Below are positions 55,242-64,000 of a stretch of 64,000 nucleotides of DNA, piece by piece. The notes under the pieces are model-generated. The model worked only from the letters and a program-made list of their open reading frames with translations. It was not told the origin of the DNA and ran no database searches. The translations under genes were made by a program, and so were the position numbers. The number at the start of each line of letters is the position of its first letter. The stretch's first letter is position 1. Origin of the DNA: Dipetalonema caudispina (taxonomy: Eukaryota > Nematoda > Chromadorea > Rhabditida > Onchocercidae); contig JABVXV010000247.1 of assembly GCA_013365325.1 (NCBI GenBank), forward strand, positions 31,041 through 95,040, read 5' to 3'.

Positions 55242-57953
55242 TTTTTGGGTGAAAAATCAATAATTTTTACGAAATTTATTGTTTTTATAATTTTTTCTCC
55301 TATCTCAAAATAACAAATATTATTTTGATTAAAAGAAAATTCTTATCGTAGTAAAGCATTTTTTCAACACAAAATTAGTATTAATTTAATTTTTTATCGA
55401 TAATAGCTTGATTCTTTTCACATCTAACAGTTGAAATAATTTGGCATTTAATGAAGTAGAAGGAAAAATGTAAGTATGTTAAAAATTCATTGATTATTGT
55501 TTTCGACTCACAGATAAATTTGTCCTATCATAATAAATTGAAAAAAGTTATTCGGTATCTGATCAATAGATTTTTAACAAACTTGCATTTTATTATTGGA
55601 CAACTTTTTTTTTTTTTTAATTGACAAATTTCACTCAAAAAAATTGATACTTTTGTCAAAATTATTTCCATCTCAGAAATAACGATTAAATTTTTTTTCG
55701 TTACTTTAAAATTTTTGATTTTATTTCAAATTAGTCGTTTCAGTAATAGCAGTGATAATAATAAAAATAATAATGAAGCATCCTTCGTCATATTACTCAT
55801 TGTAATTTGATCGTTTTTTATTTTTTAATTAAAAGATGAAATTTTATCATAATTTCAACAGCTTACAGTTTACTATATTTTTAATAACTGTAACTATGAT
55901 AAATACCTGAGTATCTTAGTTTCAGAAGAAAGTTTTTCTTTGTTTCCAAATAAGCTATTTTTATATAAGTTTAATTTTTTTTTTCTTCAATTTGTTTGAA
56001 ATTGAAATATGACAGGAAAAATAATTAATCATTACTTGATATGACTGGATACTTACATCATTTAATAGTAAAAGTAATTTGACACTTCCATTTGTTCGTT
56101 GTTTAACCTTTTGAACTTTCTATTGATGTTATAAATATTACCTTTTAAAACTTACAAAGTATAGTTATCATAAGAAGGAATTATTGTTTACAAATCGATT
56201 AACTGATAAAAGTTCGACACTTTCCAGATGATACTATCATGCTAGTATCAGTTCAATCAACTTTAATTACACAACTTGTTTATTAATTTACTTCGTTGTT
56301 TATTCGTAAATATTATATTTTTTGTTGGATAATTGTTTGTTTGTAATCATTTTCATTTTCACTATCGATTACTTGCATGTAATCAATTTGTTGATTATTT
56401 ATCTTTCCGTCGTCTACGTTTAATTAACGTCGAATATCACGTATATGATTATGTATAAATACCTAGTAATAAGTCTAATAAATAAGTTAATTATTCTGAC
56501 AATGTAAATAAAAAATGGAATGGATGTAATTTGCATTTTTGAACAAATTTTTTCAATCAAAAAAAAAAAGTGAAATAAAATGAGTTCATTAAAATATCAA
56601 TAAAGCTATCAATAAAATTGCTATTTTTTTTCTTTCACTTCTTGGAAGTAAACAATTAAGCTTGCTTGTGTAGTAACTAATCTTGAAGCATAGATCTAGA
56701 CAATATCAAATAAATTAATGGTCCAATAAATTTAATTAGTCAAATTAATACGACAATTATGATACTATTTCATTGATTAATTAAGCCAATTAGGTGGCTA
56801 ATTTTCAGAGGATCAATTAACATTCTTCTTCATCATAAAGAAATTTTCCAATTCGATAGAGTTTGTTTCGTGCAAATTTTGTAAATTTTGAATTTTACGC
56901 TTTTTTTCCAACTTTGTTATTTTCATAAGATATGAGAGTTTGCAAATTTCAAAAATTTTTTTTATCAGAGTTTTTCAAAAGTTTCCATTTCAATGTAGTA
57001 CTATCGATTAGTGATAAATTCGTTGAGTTTGTAGTTGCAACATCCGCTTTTGATGTGGCCATTTTCACAATCTAAATTAATTGAAATGATGAAGTTAAAG
57101 TTAACGTCAGAATTTAAAAAAAGTAAATTCAACAATTGTGAAATGAAGTTTTATTCCAAATCTATTCTTGATCACTTACCATTTTTCGATCATTTCGCGC
57201 TGTTTCAATGAATGAATAGGTCAAAAATTTCGTAATTTCAATTTCAATAAATTTTCAAAAATCTCCAAAGTTATTGCCTTATTTAAATTTTAAATTTTGT
57301 CAACAAATGAAATTCATTATAATTCTTTTTTTAAAAATTTTTTTCCGCAAAATAAATTGGTAAATTGATAAAATTTATATTTGAAATAAATATTTCACAT
57401 TTCAAATGAAAGATACTACACTGATTGGTTTTTTTTTTTCTTTGCTGTGTAAAAGTTGCAAATGTTTTGTTGGATGATTTTTGGTGCAGTAATTAATCAC
57501 GGACAATTTTTTCTCTTTATTTTCTTTTTTTTTTTCTCATTTTTCGTCTTGATAATATTGATTTTTAGAAAACTTATTAAAATTTTACATTTGCCTATAT
57601 TTTCTAGCAATAAAAAAATAGAATGGGAATAGGAAGAAATAATTTGTTACGTATCACAAATAGATTTTAATTATCTGCAAACTTATCATTGATTAGGCAA
57701 AAAAATTTTTAAATAGATAAAAATAGTACGAAAACTACAATAGGGATAATTTTTTAATAATTGATGATTACATAAAGATATCATAATTGAAATGATTACT
57801 GTAATAATGTAAAATATTTGTTTATTTAAAAAAAATATATTGCATGCATAGAAATAATTTAATCATATTTACAATGTTTAAATTGTAAAACAAATTTTGA
57901 ATGAAATTTTTGATATTCCTATGAATTGTAATGGATTTTTTGACACCTGTAAT

Positions 57954-57984
<31 letters not shown>

Positions 57985-58257
57985 GTTGAAATTTCCTATT
58001 TATAATCATCTATGATGTCAATTTTAAATTTTTTTTTTTTTATCTTTATAATCTTTTTCCATTTTTTACAAAAAGATAACCAACATCATTTTTAATTATT
58101 ATTATTATTATTATTATTTCCAACATTTATTCACAGTGTAATAACCAATTGAAATTTGATTCAAATTTCAACTTTCCTGAAGCATATTTCGTTTCACAGT
58201 TTTTAATTTTACAATTTCTATGGAATTTTTTTCGTAGCCAGAAAATATGAGGCTTTA

Positions 58258-58358
58258 ATGCAAGCATGTAAGTATGCAAGTAAATGCAAATATGCATGTA
58301 TGTGAGCAAATGCAAGAATGCAAATAAGTGCAAGCATGCAAGTGTGTAAGCAAATATG
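58258..58358. repeat. Degenerate ATGCAAGTA-type short tandem repeat
   Basis: Runs of AATGCAAGCATGTAAGT, ATGCAAGTAA and similar variants for about 100 bases. The basic period is about 8-12 bp. Confidence 0.75.
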
Positions 58359-58554
58359 ATCCAAAATATGTGATGAATAAAAAAAAAAAAAAAAAAATTC
58401 CATACATATCTATGTAAGTGAATTCATTTTTCTTTTCAAAAACAAAATAAACTAAACAAATAAAAGTATTAAATTATTACTTTAAAAAAATTTTCAAATA
58501 TATTCAAACAAAACTTTCCACTACAATAGAAACATAAACAAAAATTAGATACAT

Positions 58555-58558
58555 TAGA

Positions 58559-58600
<42 letters not shown>
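58555..58600. repeat. (GA)n microsatellite
   Basis: About 20 GA units with a single AA interruption. Confidence 0.95.
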
Positions 58601-58850
58601 ATGGCAACAACGATTATTAAACTTTTATTTTGTTCATTTAAAAAAATTAAGAAAAAATTAATGAATTTTGCTTTTTTCCTTTTTTTAGTTACTGAAATAT
58701 TCGTATACTTTTTTTTTTTTTTTGTTACATTTCAAAATATTTCACATAATGAAATTTTATTTCTTTTATCATATTATAAACAAATTATTGAAAATTAATT
58801 GAGTATATTTGAAATCAACATGTGAAAAGTATTCGTTTAACAGTAATTCC

Positions 58851-58881
<31 letters not shown>

Positions 58882-60887
58882 TTACTTTGAAAGTAATAAT
58901 TTTTCAATGAAACTTCGAGTAATTTTGTTAGCTTTTTAAATTGTTGATTTGAAGAAAAATTTCTCTGATATTTTGTACTTAATTAGATAATTCATTATGT
59001 TAAAGTGCAAACAAATACATATGATAATTGATTTGATATTGTATATTTGATTTATGATATTTTTGCGCATTTTATATTTTACTTCATAAAACAACTACGA
59101 TAACATATTGCAAATTTAATGAAATTTTGAATATGATAGAAGCAATAAATGAGTAAGGAAATTTGAGAAGTTATTTTTTAAAAATATGAAAAAATAGAAT
59201 TACAACCTTCAAATTTCATCAATATTTCAGGAAAACATGAAAATTCATTCTTTTCAATTCATTATGTTAGTTTGCCTCAAAAAATGTAACATTTTAGGTA
59301 AAATTTGAAATGAATGAATTTATTTGGCATATTTAACTACTGTTTAAAATAATATATTTAAATAATATCGTCAAGAAATATTTTCTTAAAAAAAAAAATG
59401 AAATCGAAAAAAAGTGAAAAAACGAAATCAATCAAAGGAAATGATTATTTGGGAAAAAAAAAAATATTGCATTTAAAGAAATTCAAATAAATTTTTCTTT
59501 TGGAGAAGATGGGAATAAAAAAGTGATAAATTATTTTCAAAAAATTATACTCCATGTAAAAAAAAAAAAAAACAGCAGAACAGTATTTTAACAAAGATAA
59601 TTTGATTTTTGTGATTAGCTGAATTGAAATATTTTATATTTGCTAGAAATTTTATTATTTTAAAATATAAATATCTTTTATAGGTAACAATTATATGACG
59701 ATAAAATAACAAAGCAATAAAAATAAAAGGGTTGGAAAAGTGAAAGGTATTTAAGACTTGAGCTTATTCTTATTAAACATTTCAATTGTAATTTCTTTTA
59801 GATGAGCCCAACCATATTTATTTATCCTAATAATTTGTTATTTTATGTAAAAAAAATTTTTTATTTACTCATAAATTTCATTACCGAATATTATTGGAAT
59901 TTCGAAAATTTTGCTGTAAATAAGAATTAGCTTCTTGCTGTATTAAAAATTAAACTTCGATTAATTCCTTCAAAAAAATTTGGATGATTTCTTAAAAATG
60001 GGACAATTTTTTTTTTAGTTTACAAGAAGATATGTGATGAATATTAAGTAAGAAAAAATTGGTAAAAAAAGAGTTTTTCATAAAATATTTCGAATTTTGC
60101 AAATTTAACACTTAATATCTTTTATATTAATTTATTACCATAATTCGATTCATTCTGTTATTAGCACAAAACTACAAATATTGGATTGTTTGGAATTCAA
60201 AATATAATTTGGTAATAATTTAATTGTTTTTTTTTAGAAAAAATTAAAATTCCATAAAATATATGATAGTATTACATGTTTAATTATTGTAATTACATGT
60301 GTCTTACGTAATTTTTGGAAGAAAAAATGAAGGAATTAATAGAACATATGCTTATGCTAGATTAATAAATCTGAGTAATTATTAACTGAAATATTAAAAT
60401 AATATACATTAAAACCAATTAAATGATCATTCAAAGAAAATTAGTTCCGATATAAAACTTATTAAAAGCAAAAATTTTTTTATTGATTATGTAAAATGTT
60501 TGATGGGTTTTTTTTTTTTTTTTTTTTTGTAGAAAAGAACATTTTCCGGCCAGAATATTCTTGGCTAAATAATACATTGAGCATAAATTTAGCTAAAATT
60601 AGCTTACTTAATTACCAATGTATAACCAACTAACATTTTAAAAAATTATCACTTTCAAGTGCTCATTAAAGTTTTGGTTAGCAACAAAACAAACGGCAAG
60701 CAGCAAAGATTATTACAATTTAAAAAATCTTTCGATTCATTATTTTGAAGCTTAGAATTACTACACATGACCTATCTCTCATTTTTTTTTTGACTTGAAT
60801 CTTAATTTCTAAATTCTTTTAAAAATTTTTATAAAAAAACTTTTTTAAGAAGTGAAAAGATGAAAAAGATATCAATAATTTTTTTAG

Positions 60888-62758
60888 TTGAAATTTCAGA
60901 TGGAAAATTTACTTTTATTCACAAAATAGTAATATAAAAGGAATAAATGAAAAAATATGAAATTATTGATCGTTTTATCATTGAGTTTCAATATTAAATT
61001 TTAGGAATTCCATTTTGGATTTTATTAAAAATGTCGAAATACGTTTTCGTACTTTGTTTACATTTTCCTTCACAATTTCCTTTTTGTTTTTGCTTATTTC
61101 AAAGGGAAAAATTGGCAGCAATTTTTTCTGCAACCTTATTTATCATTGACGAATATCTATCCATCAGCTTTCTTCTTTTTTTTTTTTTTTTTTTCTGTAA
61201 CTTCAAATTTTAAACTTCAACTTCGTTGGATTGATCATTTTAATCAATTCACAATTGAAATCAATAAAGCGATCGGTAGATGCATTGAATGTTGTCACAT
61301 GCGAGCTATCATTTCGAATAACTGTCACATAGAGAACTTTTAGCATTTCCATCTGATAAAACTTATAATTATTGTGAACAATTTCCCTATAAATATTTCA
61401 ACTGAAGAAAATTTAAACGCTAATGTATCATATCAATCATTCCTAACTTGGCTATTTTATTAGAATGTTACTACTAATTCAGAAATGTCATAGTTCATCA
61501 ATGGTTAACATAAAAGAAGAGCGAATGAAAGTGAAAGGAATTATTTTAAATTTACATAATTGCGCTCAATTTGGATAGATTTTAAAATTCTTTGAAATAG
61601 CATAATTCTTTTTCTTCTAATTAAATATGACTTATTTTGATTACTTGAACAAAATTAATTTTTTTGTACTTAAAAAATAGCAAAATAAGAATTCATTTTA
61701 ATTTTTCTCTTTTTTTTTTTCTCCGTGCGAACTAATATCAGAACGAAATATTTCTTTGCATTTGCTTAAAATTATTCTGTCAGTTCAAAACTATTCTGAA
61801 GCGCAATTGAAAGCTCATATTTACAGTAGTACTCAAAAAATATTTTTCTTTTTTGCCGTCATCTTTTTTTTTTTTTTTTTTTTTTGAAATTCATAGCATT
61901 TCATTACAAGCAATTGTTTGGTAGTACCAGGAGAGTGTTACAACAAATGACAACAACAATGAAGTAAAAACAAAATTCACACGATGTCACTTTTAAAGTA
62001 CAAAGTTATTCATTTCAGAAATGTATACAATTGGTTTAACTTAGTTTGAAAAAAAAAAAAAAAAAAAAAAAAAGTGCCAAAAAATTTTAAATCTATCCAA
62101 ATTGAGCGTAATTATGTAAATTCAAAATAATTCCTTTCACTTTCATTCGCTCTTCTTTTATGTTAACCATTGATGAACTATGACATTTCTGAATTAGTAG
62201 TAACATTCTAATAAAATAGCCAAGTTAGGAATGATTGATATGATACATTAGCGTTTAAATTTTCTTCAGTTGAAATATTTATAGGGAAATTGTTCACAAT
62301 AATTATAAGTTTTATCAGATGGAAATGCTAAAAGTTCTCTATGTGACAGTTATTCGAAATGATAGCTCGCATGTGACAACATTCAATGCATCTACCGATC
62401 GCTTTATTGATTTCAATTGTGAATTGATTAAAATGATCAATCCAACGAAGTTGAAGTTTAAAAATTTCAAGTTACAAAAAAAAAAAAAAAAAAAAAGCTG
62501 ATGGATCCGTCAATGATAAAGTTGCAGAAACAACTGCTTCAATTTTTTCCTTTGAAATAAGCAAAAACAAAAAGGAAATTGTGAAGGAAAATGTAAACAA
62601 AGTACGAAAACGTATTTTGACGTTTTTAATAAAATCAAAAATGGAATTCTTAAAATTTAATACTGAAAGTCAATGATAAAACGATCAATAATTTCATATT
62701 TTTTCATTTATATTATTATTTTGTGAATGAAAATAAATTTTTCATCAAAAATTTCAAT
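60888..62758. repeat. Long inverted repeat with ~0.7-kb arms and 0.48-kb spacer
   Basis: Left arm about 60888-61594 and right arm about 62077-62758 are reverse complements. The spacer is 61595-62076. The part of the right arm from about 62098 to 62465 differs from the complement of the left arm at only about two positions. The outer ~290 bases contain many substitutions and small indels (for example around 62498-62560 and 62700-62758). Both arms include a homopolymer (poly-T 61177-61194, poly-A 62476-62496) at the same place. A 48-codon open frame after a TTTTATCAG acceptor-like site is identical in both arms and points outward from the spacer (right arm from 62319). No terminal motif or target-site duplication was found by eye. 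It could be a foldback element, an inverted gene-fragment duplication, or a hairpin RNA source. Confidence 0.9.
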
Positions 62759-62901
62759 CAAACTAATTTATTCACATTGCTTTCACATTCTTCACTTTGT
62801 CTCTTTTAATCAATTTAAACATAGTTTATCAAAAGAAAAATACTAATTTTTCCTCCGAAGCAATAACCGCAAACAGTTGCTCGATGAGTTATACATATGT
62901 C

Positions 62902-62913
62902 TGTGTGTCTGTG

Positions 62914-62963
<50 letters not shown>
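62902..62963. repeat. (GT)n microsatellite
   Basis: About 30 GT units with early CT and GC interruptions, followed by four GTCT units. Confidence 0.95.
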
Positions 62964-62964
<1 letters not shown>

Positions 62965-63780
62965 CCGTCTGTCTGTCTGTTACTTCATATATATGTTTTT
63001 CTGATGTTTGCTTGAAGCTTTTGCTTAGCTAACAATTGATATATCTTCAATTTTTATCTGTCATCTTCTGGTTTTGTTTTTTCATACTGAAATTAAATAA
63101 AAAGAAGTTTTTGCAAAAAATTTAATTAAAAATCATTACTGATGTTTGTGTTATGCATAAGATAAGAGAGAATTTTATCAGTTAATTATAAAAATTAAAA
63201 TAGTATGATAGCTTTCATGATTTTTTTCTAGCAAATAATTTAATAAGACAAAGTAATTCAATCTCTGAACTTCGTTTTTTTCTTCAAATTTAGACAAAGA
63301 AAAATTCTGAAATTTTCGATTGAAATGAATTAAATCGAAAAAAATTGAAAAACAAACGAAAAGGAAACAAATAACACATACAACAACATTAATTGTTTCA
63401 TCGAACTTTATTTATTTGATAGTAAATCCTTTCTAAGAGTGTCATAAGTCTGAATAATTAAAGTTAAATATTTAAAAATGTATTGACTCTTATTAATATA
63501 ATTTATAAATTGGTAAATATAAGTTATATAAATAGGAGTCTATTAAACAAATCATTTTTTTAATTAATTAAATTCAAAGCATCAGATATAAGTTGTATAA
63601 TAATAAAGTTGGTATCGATAATAAACGAAAAGAAAAATTACTGTAAATTATTTTTACTTGAAATTAATTAATCTCAGGCTTCAAATTAATAATTACATTT
63701 AAAATGTGATTAAGCAAATCACATTTTGGAGCATGGAATAGAACATACCAGTAATTTACTAATAATGCTCAATAATCTTT

Positions 63781-63906
63781 AATAATAATATTAATAATAC
63801 TAATAATGTTAATAATAAAATAATAATAATAATAATAATAATAATATTAATAATACTAATAATGTTAATAGTGGTGATGATAATAATAATAATAATAATA
63901 ATAATG

Positions 63907-64000
<94 letters not shown>
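63781..64000. repeat. (AAT)n / (ATA)n microsatellite, continues past the window
   Basis: Interrupted AAT repeats from 63781 become pure from about 63907 to the last base. The interrupted part has a higher-order repeat: ATTAATAATACTAATAATGT occurs near 63790 and again near 63846. The end is not reached in this window. Confidence 0.95.

Larger units (their letters stand above)
53207..60887. other. Intergenic region, repeats only
   Basis: A+T-rich DNA with no recognised gene. Low-complexity items are the ~36-bp minisatellite (54953-55241), poly-T at 57957-57984, (ATT)n at 58098-58119, a degenerate ATGCAAGTA-type repeat (58258-58358) and (GA)n at 58555-58600. Short open frames at 58127-58403 are produced by the ATGCAAGTA repeat. 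The frame starting after the (GA)n tract at 58601 is A/T-driven. Confidence 0.5.
62759..64000. other. Intergenic region ending in microsatellites
   Basis: No gene recognised. It holds (GT)n at 62902-62963 followed by (GTCT)n to 62980, A/T-rich unique sequence, and the (AAT)n tract at the window end. Confidence 0.5.

Noticed and set aside
58127..58403. Minus-strand frames with His/Tyr/Leu repeats
   Set aside because: Direct translation of the ATGCAAGTA-type tandem repeat.

Overview
The window looks like nuclear DNA of a parasitic nematode, most likely a spirurid/filarial type. The reasons are very A+T-rich sequence full of poly-T and A/T microsatellites, many small exons with GT-AG introns and loose nematode-style acceptors (TTTTAG, TTTCAG, TTAAG), acceptor-like sites a few bases before start codons (spliced-leader style), and animal-only gene families. 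Genus and species cannot be read from the sequence. There is nothing bacterial, viral or CRISPR-like.

Five protein genes were rebuilt exon by exon, with every splice junction kept in phase. On the minus strand, from right to left: SPT6, the histone chaperone and transcription elongation factor (30 exons, about 28.33 to 19.3 kb); a CHIC-family palmitoylated cysteine-rich protein (3 exons, 17.37 to 15.94 kb); and a DLGAP/GKAP-family scaffold protein (11 exons, 12.75 to 1.25 kb). On the plus strand: a single-pass receptor tyrosine kinase with an FN3-like ectodomain (16 exons, 32.40 to 41.16 kb) and a small four-helix membrane protein of unrecognised family (5 exons, 49.96 to 53.21 kb). SPT6 and the kinase diverge from a roughly 4 kb intergenic region. 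The genes share no obvious pathway. SPT6 is a housekeeping nuclear factor, while the others act at membranes or cell cortex.

The rest is intergenic or intronic. The left 28 kb has longer, less A+T-extreme exons. The right 36 kb is visibly more A+T-rich and carries many microsatellites, at least four degenerate minisatellites (22, ~36, ~57 and ~60 bp units) and a 1.9 kb long inverted repeat at 60.9 to 62.8 kb. The arms of that repeat are almost identical around a short open frame and more diverged outward. It is the most unusual structure in the window. Other points of interest are a possible overlapping upstream ORF on the receptor kinase, an unusual SVE in place of the kinase APE motif, a class II-like C-terminus on the DLGAP homologue, a 19-bp hairpin inside a DLGAP intron, and a strong splice donor just after the CHIC stop codon.
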